In this document: positions 27,557-36,282 of the stretch, piece after piece
How positions within the stretch are numbered: position 1 is the stretch's first letter
How the letters are laid out: each line of letters starts with the position of its first letter
Origin: Actinomyces capricornis
Lineage (GTDB): Bacteria; Actinomycetota; Actinomycetes; Actinomycetales; Actinomycetaceae
DNA length: 64,000 nucleotides
Reading direction: 5' to 3'
Assembly: GCF_019974135.1 (NCBI RefSeq)
Contig: NZ_AP025017.1
Coordinates: 434,001-498,000 of the forward strand
Notes under the pieces: model-generated
Database searches by the model: none
What the model was told of the DNA's origin: nothing
Seen by the model: only the letters and a program-made list of their open reading frames with translations
Made by a program: the position numbers and the translations under genes

Positions 27557-29578
27557 ATGCAGCCCATGGCATACCCCGAACGGGAACGGACCCGTACTCC
27601 CCAGGTGTGCGTGGCCACCGCCCGCCCCCTTCAGTCCACCCAGACCACCGCCGGCCTGCCCCTGATGTCCATCGCCGTCATGGCAGCCCTGGTCCTCACC
27701 CTCCTCATCAGCCCCCCGGCGGCTCAGGCCGCCCAGAGCCGCCCCGTCCTGCTGCCGGTCCCGCAGTCCGTGACCTGGCAGGGCCCGGCGGTCCCGCTCA
27801 ACGGATCGGTCGAGGTGACCAAGCTCGGCGAGGTCGACGACGACGTCGTTGCCGCCGTCACCGAGCAGATCACCGATGCCGGCGGCACGGTGGTGGCCTC
27901 CGGGGCCAAGCCCGCAGCCCGCGTCGTGCTGGGCACGGCGGCGGCGAATGTCAGCTCCTGGCTGCCCCCCAAGCAGAGCGTGCCCACCCAGGCCGAGGGC
28001 TACCTGCTGGGCACCCTCAGCAAGGACGTGCCCACAGTGGTGGCCCTGGGGCGCGACGCCGATGGCCTGTTCCACGCCATCACCGTCCTGGACCAGCTCA
28101 TCGAGGACGGCAGCGTCACCGGCGCCCAGGTGCGCGACTGGCCCACGATGGCCGTGCGCGGCGTCGTCGAGGGCTTCTACGGCGTGCCCTGGAGCCACCA
28201 GGCACGCCTGGACACCCTGTCCTACATGGGCGAGCAGCGCATGAACACCTACATCTACGCTCCCAAGGACGACCCCTACCTGCGCAAGAACTGGCGCACT
28301 CTCTACCCCGCCGCGGAGCTGGGCAGGATGGCCGAGCTGGCCCAGGCCGCCCAGGCCGCCCACGTGGAGCTCGTGGTCACCCTCTCGCCCGGGGACTCCA
28401 TCTGCTACACCTCCCAGGAGGACTACGACGCCGCGATCGCGGTTCTCGACCAGCTGCGCGGTATCGGCATCACCAGCTTCTACGTGGCCCTGGACGATCT
28501 GCTGGGCCCTGACGGCCTGCCCGCCCCTCTGTGCGAGTCCGACACCTCCCAGTTCGGCAACGGGGACCGCCTGGTGTCCCTGGCCAAGGCCCAGGCCCAC
28601 TTCCTCAACCGGATCCAGAACGAGTACATCCGGCCCAACGGCCTGCCCGACCTGTGGACGGTGCCCACCCACTACGTCGGAGTGGAGGCCACCCCCTACA
28701 TGACGGCCCTCGGCTCGGCCCTGGACAACAGGGTGCGGGTCCAGTGGACCGGGCGCGCCATCGTCACCGACTCCATCACCACCACCCAGGCGGCACAGGC
28801 CAAGAAGAACTACGACACCTCCAGCCTGGTGATCTGGGACAACTTCCCGGCCAACGACGGGGAGAACCAGGCCCGCCTCTTTCTGGGGGCGATGCCCGCG
28901 CGCAGTGCCGACCTGAGCAGCACCATCAGCGGCATCACCACCAACCCCATGATCCAGCCCTACGCCTCGCGCCTGGCCCTGGCCGACTACGCCGGCTACG
29001 CCTGGAACCCCGCCAAGCACGATGCCCGGGTGGCGCGCGATACGGCACTGGCGCACATCGTGGGCGCCGACTCCGGGCCGACGTGGCAGACGGCCCAGGC
29101 CTTCGTGGACATCCACCGCCAGTGGGAGTTCTCCGGGTGGCAGCAGACAGATACCTGGCGTGACACCTACCACGTCATCTGGGCCACGGAGGGCTCGGAT
29201 GATGCGGATCTCAACGCCAAGGCGGAGGTGCTCCGCTCGCGCCTGCGACTGCTCGCCGACGCGCCCACCACACTGGCCTCGGTGGAGGAGGAGGGCTTCT
29301 ACACCGATACCAAGCCGTGGATCGAGGTGACCTCGCAGTGGGCCAAGGCCGACCTCGCGGCGATCGACCTCATCCTGGCACTGCGCCGCGGGGATACCGC
29401 TGGAGCCCAGAAGGCGCACGACACGATGGAGGCGATGGTCGCCGCGACCGCCGCGGGGAAGGTGGATTCCCTCGATGAGCAGGGCAATGTGGTGGCCAAT
29501 GCCGTGGCGCCCACGATCGGCGAGAAGGCCATGAGCGAGCTGGTGGACGAGGCGCGCGAGGCCTGGAAGAACCGCTAG
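27557..29578 (+). CDS. Secreted GH84 beta-N-acetylglucosaminidase (hyaluronidase-like)
   Basis: 673 residues. After an extended N-terminus, residues about 37-60 form a signal peptide with a cleavage-like AAQA-AQ site. A GH20b-like N-terminal domain (about 65-190) leads into the GH84 barrel: RGVVEGFYGVPWSH (about 200), MNTYIYAPKDDP and the catalytic Asp pair in FYVALDDL (about 313), then WDNFPAND. The family removes terminal GlcNAc from glycans or glycoproteins and includes clostridial hyaluronidases (NagH/NagJ). It probably releases host mucin GlcNAc. ATGs at 27557, 27566 and 27665 all precede the hydrophobic core; the true start is uncertain. Confidence 0.9.
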   Translation: MQPMAYPERERTRTPQVCVATARPLQSTQTTAGLPLMSIAVMAALVLTLLISPPAAQAAQSRPVLLPVPQSVTWQGPAVPLNGSVEVTKLGEVDDDVVAAVTEQITDAGGTVVASGAKPAARVVLGTAAANVSSWLPPKQSVPTQAEGYLLGTLSKDVPTVVALGRDADGLFHAITVLDQLIEDGSVTGAQVRDWPTMAVRGVVEGFYGVPWSHQARLDTLSYMGEQRMNTYIYAPKDDPYLRKNWRTLYPAAELGRMAELAQAAQAAHVELVVTLSPGDSICYTSQEDYDAAIAVLDQLRGIGITSFYVALDDLLGPDGLPAPLCESDTSQFGNGDRLVSLAKAQAHFLNRIQNEYIRPNGLPDLWTVPTHYVGVEATPYMTALGSALDNRVRVQWTGRAIVTDSITTTQAAQAKKNYDTSSLVIWDNFPANDGENQARLFLGAMPARSADLSSTISGITTNPMIQPYASRLALADYAGYAWNPAKHDARVARDTALAHIVGADSGPTWQTAQAFVDIHRQWEFSGWQQTDTWRDTYHVIWATEGSDDADLNAKAEVLRSRLRLLADAPTTLASVEEEGFYTDTKPWIEVTSQWAKADLAAIDLILALRRGDTAGAQKAHDTMEAMVAATAAGKVDSLDEQGNVVANAVAPTIGEKAMSELVDEAREAWKNR

Positions 29579-29630
29579 CGGGTCGCGCGAGCGGGGAGCG
29601 CAGGCCTCCACGCGGGCGCAGGCTGCGACG

Positions 29631-29691
29631 TGCGAGTGCGGGGTGCACGAAGCGAGTACCCCGCACTCGCTTCGTGTACCCCGCACTCGCA
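29631..29691. repeat. 61-bp hairpin after the GH84 gene
   Basis: Arms 29631-29656 and 29666-29691 pair over 26 bp with one G-T wobble (TGCGAGTGCGGGGT-type sequence); the loop is 9 nt. It lies between the GH84 stop and the acetyltransferase start. It may terminate GH84 transcription, although no T-run follows. The phrase ACCCCGCACTCGC occurs twice. Confidence 0.65.
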
Positions 29692-29736
29692 TGGTGGATC
29701 TCCACCGCTGCGGCGTCGGCGCTGTACGGTCGGGCC

Positions 29737-30417
29737 ATGAGCGATCCCAGCAGCGAGCCCACAGCCCAACCCCGGAGCCGGTCCGAGGCGTCAGAACCCC
29801 GCTTCCCCGAGGCCGAGCCCTACTTCCACGGCGATGAGCGCACCAACCGCGAGCGCATGCTGGCGGGCGACTGGTACGTCGCCGACGATCCGGATAATGC
29901 GCGCATCGCCGCGCACGCCCGCAAGGCGCTCTACGAGTTCGAGCGCGCCTTCGCCCTGGGGCAGGAGGACTGCTGGGACCTGCTGCGCTCGGCCATTCCG
30001 GGCCTGGGCCAGGGCGCCCGGCTGCTGCCGCCGGTGCGCGTGGACTACGGGGACAACATCACCGTGGGAGAGGGCACCTTCGCCAACTACGGGCTGGTGG
30101 CCCTTGATGTCGCTGAGATCCGCATCGGGTCCTTCTGCCAGATCGGGCCGAATGTCCAGCTGCTCACGCCGGTCCACCCCCTGGAGCCCGCGCCGCGCAG
30201 GGCGGGCCTGGAGGCGGCCGACCCCATCGCGCTGGGCGACAACGTGTGGCTGGGCGGCGGGGTCATCGTGTGCCCGGGGGTGAGCATCGGTGAGGGCTCC
30301 GTGGTGGGCGCGGGCTCGGTGGTCACCAGGGACATCCCGCCCTACAGCCTGGCGGTGGGCAACCCTGCCCGTGTCATCCGCTCCCTGGAGGACTCCACCT
30401 TCGCCCCGCGCCACTGA
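29737..30417 (+). CDS. Maltose/sugar O-acetyltransferase (left-handed beta-helix)
   Basis: 226 residues. An N-terminal maltose-acetyltransferase domain (NRERMLAGDWYVADDP, about 36-85) precedes hexapeptide repeats (VDYGDNITVGEGTFANYG, IGSFCQIGPN, VWLGGGVIVCPGVSIGEG). The catalytic His is in LLTPVHPLEP. Such enzymes acetylate maltose, galactosides or other sugars with acetyl-CoA; NodL, LacA and Maa are relatives. The ATG at 29737 has TACGGT exactly 6 nt upstream and no Shine-Dalgarno sequence, suggesting a leaderless mRNA. It sits downstream of glycosidase genes. Confidence 0.87.
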   Translation: MSDPSSEPTAQPRSRSEASEPRFPEAEPYFHGDERTNRERMLAGDWYVADDPDNARIAAHARKALYEFERAFALGQEDCWDLLRSAIPGLGQGARLLPPVRVDYGDNITVGEGTFANYGLVALDVAEIRIGSFCQIGPNVQLLTPVHPLEPAPRRAGLEAADPIALGDNVWLGGGVIVCPGVSIGEGSVVGAGSVVTRDIPPYSLAVGNPARVIRSLEDSTFAPRH

Positions 30418-30521
30418 GCCGCCGGCGCCGTCCTCCCCGGCGCCACGGGCCCTTCCATGGCGCACAGCGGGATCCTCCCGGCAGTCCGCGGCCAGGAGTT
30501 CGCAGCAAGGAGCCGGGCCCC

Positions 30522-30615
30522 TTGCACATCTTCACAGCCGCTTGGCTGCTCCAGTGCGTGGGAATCCGCGTGGTGCCGCCAATCGGCTGGTGGGGCTCGC
30601 GCTGAAGATGTGCAG
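30522..30615. repeat. 94-bp element, family C copy 2
   Basis: TTGCACATCTTCA ... CTGAAGATGTGCAG, 94 bp. Next to the left end an inner arm CAGCCGCTTGG (element positions 14-24) pairs with CCAATCGGCTG (58-68), one mismatch. It is followed 11 bp later by copy 3. Confidence 0.8.
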
Positions 30616-30626
30616 CGCCGGGCCCG

Positions 30627-30720
30627 CTGCACATCTTCAGCCCCTGCCGGTCGGGCAGCGCCGGGCCGTTCCGCAGCATTCCGGGGCTCTCATGCCCGCA
30701 GCCGCTCTGAAGATGTGCAG
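30627..30720. repeat. 94-bp element, family C copy 3, supplies a CPBP 3' end
   Basis: CTGCACATCTTCAG ... CTGAAGATGTGCAG, 94 bp, with an inner AGCCCC/GGGGCT pair (positions 13-18 and 57-62). The last 31 bp (30690-30720) are also the 3' end of the CPBP gene on the minus strand, including its stop codon. Confidence 0.8.
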
Positions 30721-31775
30721 CGCCCTTGGGGGACGGGCACCTCTGCGGCCTGGCACTTGCGGCGCCACAGGGGTGCGACGATGAGGCCGCGGCGCCGCAC
30801 CTCCAGCATCATCGCCACCCCGACGGCGGTGCACAGCAGTACTGCGATCAGGGAGCCCTCCAGTCCCATCGGCCCTCCGGTGAGCAGGTCGGGGCCGGGG
30901 AAGCCGGCCTCGATGAGCCCGCGGCCGCTGCCGGTCCCGGAGATGTCGGAGCCGAAGATGCCGCCCTGGATGAAGTTCCAAGCCAGGTGCACCCCGATGG
31001 CCAGCCACAGGCGGCGGGTGAGCAGGTAGCAGGCCCCCAGCAGGATGCCCGCCTCCAGGGCGATGGCCACGGCGCCCAGGACTGTGGCCTCGGCGTTGCC
31101 CAGGTGGCCGGCGCCGAAGAGGACGGCGGTGATTCCCAGCGCCCACCAGGTGCCCAGCCAGTCCTCCAGCAGGCGCAGCAGGAGGCCGCGGGAGAGGACC
31201 TCCTCGGCGACACCGGCTGAGATGCCTGAGGCCAGCCCCAGGACAATGCCCTCACTCCAGCCCACGCTCTGGACCCGGTAGGAGCCCGCCAGGGCGAGGA
31301 CGGCCACGACGGCGCTGATGAGCGCGGTCCCGATGGCCAATCCCACGCCCAGCTCCCCCAGCGCGCCGCCCTGACCGATCTCAACGACGTCCCGGCGCCC
31401 TGTGAAACGGATGAGGTACCAGTAGGCCCCCAGTGCCACCACAGCGGTGACGAGGGCGCCACTGAGCGAGCCCAGGCCACGGCTCCCGGGGCCTCCGACG
31501 GCGGTGACCAGCCCCTGAGCCAGTCCGCCGAGGACTTGAGCGATGACAACCAGGGCGATGCCGAGGATGAGTTGGAGCCAGCCCAGCCGCTCGGCGCGGT
31601 GGCCCGGACGCCGCCATGCCGGGGCCGTGGGCAGGAGCCGGCGCAGGCGGCCGGCGCCCGGGTGGCCGGCGCCCGGGTGGCCGGTTCGGACCCCGCCGAT
31701 GGCATCCGCCACGCCGCTGGCGCAACTGGTGGTGGTACCGGCCTCCGAAATCCCGCGGACGTGGTGCGTGCTCAT
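30690..31775 (-). CDS. CPBP family intramembrane metalloprotease-like protein
   Basis: 361 residues. A polar N-terminal part (about 1-65) precedes about eight membrane segments. CPBP motifs are EEVLSRGLLLRLLE, FGAGHLGN and HLAWNFIQG (the glutamates, first and second histidines, and Asn), so this copy has a full ligand set. Possible roles are proteolytic processing or bacteriocin immunity. The start is the ATG at 31775, with GATACT 6 nt upstream. The last residues (CTSSERLRA) and the stop are encoded by a 94-bp intergenic element, so the tail is not native. Functionally it is unlinked to its neighbours. Confidence 0.82.
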   Translation of the reverse strand: MSTHHVRGISEAGTTTSCASGVADAIGGVRTGHPGAGHPGAGRLRRLLPTAPAWRRPGHRAERLGWLQLILGIALVVIAQVLGGLAQGLVTAVGGPGSRGLGSLSGALVTAVVALGAYWYLIRFTGRRDVVEIGQGGALGELGVGLAIGTALISAVVAVLALAGSYRVQSVGWSEGIVLGLASGISAGVAEEVLSRGLLLRLLEDWLGTWWALGITAVLFGAGHLGNAEATVLGAVAIALEAGILLGACYLLTRRLWLAIGVHLAWNFIQGGIFGSDISGTGSGRGLIEAGFPGPDLLTGGPMGLEGSLIAVLLCTAVGVAMMLEVRRRGLIVAPLWRRKCQAAEVPVPQGRCTSSERLRA

Positions 31776-32232
31776 CTCTCCAGTATCCCGCCGCGCCCCA
31801 TCCCCGCACTCCTCCCCAGGTCCGATCCTGGGGCCACCGCCAGGCACACGAAGAACGTCCGTTCGCGAATGGGGCGTCACTTCGCGACGGAGGCGACACC
31901 TGGAAGGTACGTCCATGTCGCGAAGCGACGTCCCTGCCGCCAACCGACGCTCATCTTGCACTCCCTGCCGGCTCCGGCCCCCTCCCAGTCCCGGGCGAGC
32001 CCCGCAGCGCACCGGAAGTGGCGAGCCTCACTCCTGTAGTGACGTGGAGGTAACCGGAGCGCCGGTGCCAGGCTCCTGGCGCATGCCCAGATGGCATGCC
32101 GCGCACCGGGGCACCGCCCACACCGGCAACCACCGGCTGCTTACCGGCAGTCGGCCGATCAGGGGCCGCATCAGCCCGCCGTGGGAGACCCGGAGCGATT
32201 CGCAGCACGCAGGACCACAGCAAGGAGCCCTC
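31776..32232. other. Divergent intergenic region with repeat family A copy 2
   Basis: 457 bp between the divergent CPBP and NTF2-like genes. It holds the family A hairpin (31875-31930). The remainder contains GC-rich inverted fragments around 32070-32150 but no supported gene. The NTF2-like gene has AAGGAG close to its ATG. Confidence 0.55.
31861..31930. repeat. Palindromic repeat family A copy 2 (56-bp core)
   Basis: The core 31875-31930 has arms CGTCACTTCGCGAC and GTCGCGAAGCGACG (one A-C mismatch) and an inner stem ACCT/AGGT. Its length equals that of copy 1 at 3988-4043, although the arm sequences differ. The central CACCT..AAGGTA.GTCCAT and the upstream TTCGCGAA-like flank are shared. 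Confidence 0.75.
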
Positions 32233-32634
32233 ATGTCCACCAGCACACCGCTCGACGTCGTCAACGACTACTTCCAGGCCCTGGCCCAGGGCCGGGTCGC
32301 TGAGGCGATGGCCCTGCTGGCCCCCGACGTCGTCTGGCACCAGCCCGGCGCCAACCGGTTCTCGGGGGACCACACCGGCCCTGAGCAGGTCGGCGCCCTC
32401 ATCGGGGCGATGATGGAGGCCAGCGGGGGCACCCTCGCGGTGGTCCCCCAAGGCCCGGCCATGGGCAACGGCGAGCTGGTGGCCGTCCCGGTGCGCTTCT
32501 CGGGCAGGCGCGAAGGCGCCGACCTGGACCAGGCCGGGGTCGACCTGCTGACGGTCAGGGACGGCCGCATCGTCGAGGTGCACCTGTTCTCCCAGGACGG
32601 CCCCGCCGAGGACGAGTTCTGGGGGCGGGCCTGA
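32233..32634 (+). CDS. SnoaL/NTF2-like ketosteroid-isomerase fold protein
   Basis: 133 residues. The start (PLDVVNDYFQALAQGRVAEAMALLAPDVVWHQPG) and the later VPVRFSGRREG and LTVRDGRIVEVHLFSQD match the nuclear transport factor 2 / SnoaL fold. Members bind small hydrophobic ligands and are isomerases, hydrolases or stress proteins. No specific substrate can be assigned. The ATG at 32233 has AAGGAG 6 nt before it. An HxlR regulator gene converges with it, but control is not evident. Confidence 0.78.
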   Translation: MSTSTPLDVVNDYFQALAQGRVAEAMALLAPDVVWHQPGANRFSGDHTGPEQVGALIGAMMEASGGTLAVVPQGPAMGNGELVAVPVRFSGRREGADLDQAGVDLLTVRDGRIVEVHLFSQDGPAEDEFWGRA

Positions 32635-32812
32635 CCGGCCCCGCCGTAGGCGGCCAGTCCCGGCCCGGCCCACGAGGCACCGTGCGGCGGACGCCAGCCA
32701 GCGCCGCACATGGCCGCACATCCCGGACAAGCAGCAGGAACCTCACCGCAGGGCACTGCCCAGCGCGCGAGCCCGGCCCACCACGGCAGCCGGTCCGGCA
32801 CCGTGGCGGCCG

Positions 32813-33196
32813 TCAGTCCTGGCCCGCCCGCTCGCCGTGCCGGGCGTCGTAGGCGGCCCGGGCCTCCAGCACCTCGCCAGCGTGAGCCTCAGCCCAGGCC
32901 CGGAGCGCCGCCATGGGCTCCAGGACGCTGCGGCCCAGGGGGGTCAAGGAGTACTCGACCCTCGCAGGCACCCCGGGGAAGGCCTCGCGGGCCACCAGCC
33001 CATCGCGCTCCAGGGTCCTCAGGGTCGCGGTGAGCACCTTGTTGGAGATGCCCTCCACGACCGCCTGGACCTGGGTGAAGCGCAGCGGCCCCTCCCTGAG
33101 GGCGAGGATCACCAGGGCGGGCCACTTGCTGGCGATCCGGGCCAGGGAGGAGCGCGAGGGGCACCCCTCCCCCATGACGTCGTAGTCCTTCGCCAT
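32813..33196 (-). CDS. HxlR family transcriptional regulator
   Basis: 127 residues: CPSRSSLARIASKWPALVILALREG, then LRFTQVQAVVEGISNKVLTATLRTLERDGLVAR and the wing VPARVEYSLTPLGRSVLEPM, the standard HxlR winged helix. A Cys lies at the usual N-terminal position, used for redox or aldehyde sensing in some members. The ATG at 33196 has GGGGA upstream. An ATG at 33235 overlaps the pcrA stop (ATGA) and would add 13 residues, so translational coupling to pcrA is possible. The target is unknown. Confidence 0.82.
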   Translation of the reverse strand: MAKDYDVMGEGCPSRSSLARIASKWPALVILALREGPLRFTQVQAVVEGISNKVLTATLRTLERDGLVAREAFPGVPARVEYSLTPLGRSVLEPMAALRAWAEAHAGEVLEARAAYDARHGERAGQD

Positions 33197-33231
33197 CGTG
33201 TCCCCGCCTCGCCTGCCCGTACCCGCAGTGG

Positions 33232-36183
33232 TCATTGTGGCGCCCTGGTCACCGGGGCGTAGCGCAGCATGAGGCGCTTGGTGGTGGGGGCGCCGTCGAT
33301 GGTGAACTCCACGCGGGCGGTCAGGGAGCGCCCCCGGCCCTCCAGGCCGACGACGGTGCCCGCGCCGTAGGAGTCGTGCAGGACCGTGTCCCCGACCCGG
33401 ATCCCGGCGACGGCGGCGGGCAGCGCTTCCTCCTGCGGGTCCGACTCCCCCGAGCCCCGGCTGCCATCGAGGCGCGCCGGCCCGCCGCGCTCGGACAGGC
33501 GCTTGGCGCGCCGGGCCTCGGCCCGGTCCTTGGGCGTCTCGACCCGCCCGAGCCTGCCCGCGCGCGGCGTGCCGGCGCCCACGGGCGGGGCGAAATCGTC
33601 GTCGTCGGAGTAGGCCTCGCGCGAGGAGCGGCGCAAGCCCGAGGCCAGGCCGCCCTCCCCCCAGGAGCTGCCCCCGCGCAGGGCCTCGGTGGAGGAGGCC
33701 AGGCGCCGCCACTCCATGGTCTGGGCGGGGATGTCGTCCAGGAAGCGGGAGGCGGGCATGGCGTTGGCCGCCCCCCACGCCGAGCGCACTGCCGCCCGGG
33801 TGACGTAGAGGCGCTGGCGGGCTCGCGTGAGGGCCACGTAGGCCAGGCGGCGCTCCTCGGCCAGCTCGGCCTCCTCGGCCAGGGCGCGCATATGGGGGAA
33901 GGTGCCGTCCTCCATGCCGGTGACGAAGACGACCGGGAACTCCAGGCCCTTGGCGGTGTGCACGGTCATGAGGGTGATCTGGCCCTGGTCCTGGCCCTGG
34001 GCGTCGGCGTCGGGCAGCTGGTCGGAGTCGGCCACCAGGGAGACCCGCTCCAGGAAGTCCGCCAGGGTCCCGCCGGGGTTGGCGGCCTGGAAGTCGGAGG
34101 CCACTGAGTGCAGCTCGGCGAGGTTCTCCACGCGGGTGGCGTCCTGGGGGTCGTCACTGGCGCGCAGCTCGGCCAGGTAGCCCGAGGCGTCCAGGGCGGC
34201 GTCGAGAATGTCGGCCACGCCGTCGCCGGCGGCCAGCATGTGGCGCAGGGTGGTGAGCAGCTCGTGGAAGCCGCGCACCTGGTTGCGGGCCCGGGTGGTC
34301 AGGCCCTCGACGGCGGGGGGATCGCCGGCATGGGGGCCCGCGCCTCCGGGGGCTCCCACCGCTCCGGTCCCGGGGTGCTCGCGGGGCTCCCCCGCGGCAT
34401 CGGCGATGGCCAGGCCAAAGGAGACGGCGTGGCGCGTGGCGTGCTCGGCCAGGGCGGCCTCGGCCTTGTCCCCCAGGCCCCGCTTGGGGACGTTGAGGAT
34501 GCGGCGCAGGTTGACGTCGTCGTCGGGGTTGTCCACGGCCCGCAGGTAGGCGATGGCGTCCTTGATCTCGCGCCGCTCGTAGAAGCGGGTGCCGCCGACC
34601 ACCTTGTAGGGCTGCCCGGAGCGGATGAAGACCTCCTCCAGGGCGCGGGACTGGGCGTTGGTGCGGTAGAAGACGGCCACGTCGGCGGGCCGCAGGCCGT
34701 GCTCGTCGCACAGGCGGTCGATCTCCTGGCTGATCCAGCGGGCCTCGTCGTGCTCGGAGTCGGCCACGTAGCCCACGACGGGCTCGCCCTGGCCGGAGTC
34801 GGTCCACAGGCTCTTGGCGCGCCGCCCGGTGTTGCGGGCGATGACGGCGTTGGCGGCGGTGAGGATGTTCTGGGTGGAGCGGTAGTTCTGCTCCAGCAGG
34901 ATGGTCTCGGCGGTGGGGTAGTCCTCCTCGAACTCCTCGATGTTGCGGATGGTGGCCCCGCGGAAGGCGTAGATGGACTGGTCGGAGTCGCCCACGACGG
35001 TCAGCTCGCCCGGGGGCGGGGCGCTGGACCGGCCGGGGGCTCCGGGGGCGCAGGCCCCGCTGGAGCCGGGGCCGCCGATGAGCTCGCGCACGAGTACGTA
35101 CTGGGCGTGGTTGGTGTCCTGGTACTCGTCGACCAGGATGTGGCGGAAGCGGCGCCGGTACATCTCGGCCACCGCCGGCCGGGTCTGGAGGAGCTGGACG
35201 GTGCGCATGATGATGTCGTCGAAGTCCAGGGCGTTGGCGGCGGCCAGGCGGGCGGCGTAGGCGGGGTAGACCTCGGCCAGGTGGCGCTCCAGGGGATTGG
35301 AGGCCACGGCCCTCTCGGCGAACTGGGCGGGGGTGATGAGCTCGTTCTTCAGATCCGAGATGCGCCGGGCGAAGGTCTTGGGGGTGAAGCGCTTGGGGTC
35401 GATGCCCAGCTCGCGCACGATGAGGGTGATGAGGCGGGTGGAGTCGGCCGCGTCGTAGATGGAGAAGGTGGAGCGCAGGCCTGCGGCCTCGTGCTCGCGG
35501 CGCAGGATGCGCACGCAGGCGGAGTGGAAGGTGGAGACCCACATGCGCTGCCCCGCTGGCCCCACCAGGGCGGTGACGCGCTCGCGCATCTCGGCGGCGG
35601 CCTTGTTGGTGAAGGTGATGGCCAGGATCTCCCCGGGGCGGGCGCGGCCGGTGGCGATGAGGTGGGCGATGCGGTGGGTGAGCACGCGGGTCTTGCCCGA
35701 ACCGGCGCCGGCGATGATGAGCAGAGGGCTGCCGGCATGGGTGACGGCCTGGGACTGAGCGGGGTTGAGGCCGCGGACGAGCTCCTCGGGGTCGGCCGCG
35801 CCCACCCCCCAGGGGGCGCCCGGGCGGGACGACGGCGGGGCGCCCGCTCCGGCGTCGCCGGCGCCGGTCCCGCCCCGGGCCCGCCCGTCCTGGCGGGCCC
35901 GGGCAGCGGCGGCGTTGGCCTGGGCTCGGGCCACGAGGGCGGCGACCTCGTCCTGGCGCTCCTCCCAGGTGGGGGCGATGGCGGCCGCATCCTCGGGTGC
36001 GGGCGGCTCCTCGGGCCCCCAGTCCTCCTCGGGGGCCTCGACCTGCGCCCAGGAGTCGTCCTCCCAGGCCCCGGCCCGCCCCTCGCTGGGAACCAGGGCG
36101 GGCAGGGCGGCCTCGGCCGGCGGCCGGGCGTCCGCGCCGGGCATGGGCAGGGCACCGAAGAGGGGGTTCATCGCGTTACTCAT
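33232..36183 (-). CDS. pcrA: ATP-dependent DNA helicase UvrD/PcrA
   Basis: 983 residues, longer than the usual 720-800. An acidic, disordered N-terminus (about 1-130) precedes LNPAQSQAV, Walker A GAGSGKT (about 160), ITFTNKAAAEM, LVDEYQDTN (motif II, DExx), GDSDQSIYAFRGA (motif III), LEQNYRST and the C-terminal VYVALTRARQRLYVTR-like motif VI. The C-terminal tail carries a Tudor-like segment (GDTVLHDSYGAGTVVG) as in PcrA. It unwinds DNA 3'-5' in repair and removes RecA filaments. Some low-complexity inserts (GSSGACAPGAPGRSSAPPPG) lie in the helicase core. Confidence 0.94.
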   Translation of the reverse strand: MSNAMNPLFGALPMPGADARPPAEAALPALVPSEGRAGAWEDDSWAQVEAPEEDWGPEEPPAPEDAAAIAPTWEERQDEVAALVARAQANAAAARARQDGRARGGTGAGDAGAGAPPSSRPGAPWGVGAADPEELVRGLNPAQSQAVTHAGSPLLIIAGAGSGKTRVLTHRIAHLIATGRARPGEILAITFTNKAAAEMRERVTALVGPAGQRMWVSTFHSACVRILRREHEAAGLRSTFSIYDAADSTRLITLIVRELGIDPKRFTPKTFARRISDLKNELITPAQFAERAVASNPLERHLAEVYPAYAARLAAANALDFDDIIMRTVQLLQTRPAVAEMYRRRFRHILVDEYQDTNHAQYVLVRELIGGPGSSGACAPGAPGRSSAPPPGELTVVGDSDQSIYAFRGATIRNIEEFEEDYPTAETILLEQNYRSTQNILTAANAVIARNTGRRAKSLWTDSGQGEPVVGYVADSEHDEARWISQEIDRLCDEHGLRPADVAVFYRTNAQSRALEEVFIRSGQPYKVVGGTRFYERREIKDAIAYLRAVDNPDDDVNLRRILNVPKRGLGDKAEAALAEHATRHAVSFGLAIADAAGEPREHPGTGAVGAPGGAGPHAGDPPAVEGLTTRARNQVRGFHELLTTLRHMLAAGDGVADILDAALDASGYLAELRASDDPQDATRVENLAELHSVASDFQAANPGGTLADFLERVSLVADSDQLPDADAQGQDQGQITLMTVHTAKGLEFPVVFVTGMEDGTFPHMRALAEEAELAEERRLAYVALTRARQRLYVTRAAVRSAWGAANAMPASRFLDDIPAQTMEWRRLASSTEALRGGSSWGEGGLASGLRRSSREAYSDDDDFAPPVGAGTPRAGRLGRVETPKDRAEARRAKRLSERGGPARLDGSRGSGESDPQEEALPAAVAGIRVGDTVLHDSYGAGTVVGLEGRGRSLTARVEFTIDGAPTTKRLMLRYAPVTRAPQ

Positions 36184-36282
36184 GGCGCACCAAGCCTAGG
36201 CCAGGGCGACGACATGATGCTCATGGCCGCGCATCATCGCCGCCTGCCGCCCCTCCCAGGGGCGGCAGGCGGGCATGGGGCG

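Noticed and set aside
29700-29736. Longer acetyltransferase start at 29674
   Set aside because: The extra residues arise from the hairpin region and lack similarity; the ATG at 29737 fits the family and the -10 spacing.
31690-31740. tRNA-like GGTTCGGACCCC near 31680
   Set aside because: No acceptor or anticodon arms around it; it lies within the coding part of the CPBP N-terminus.
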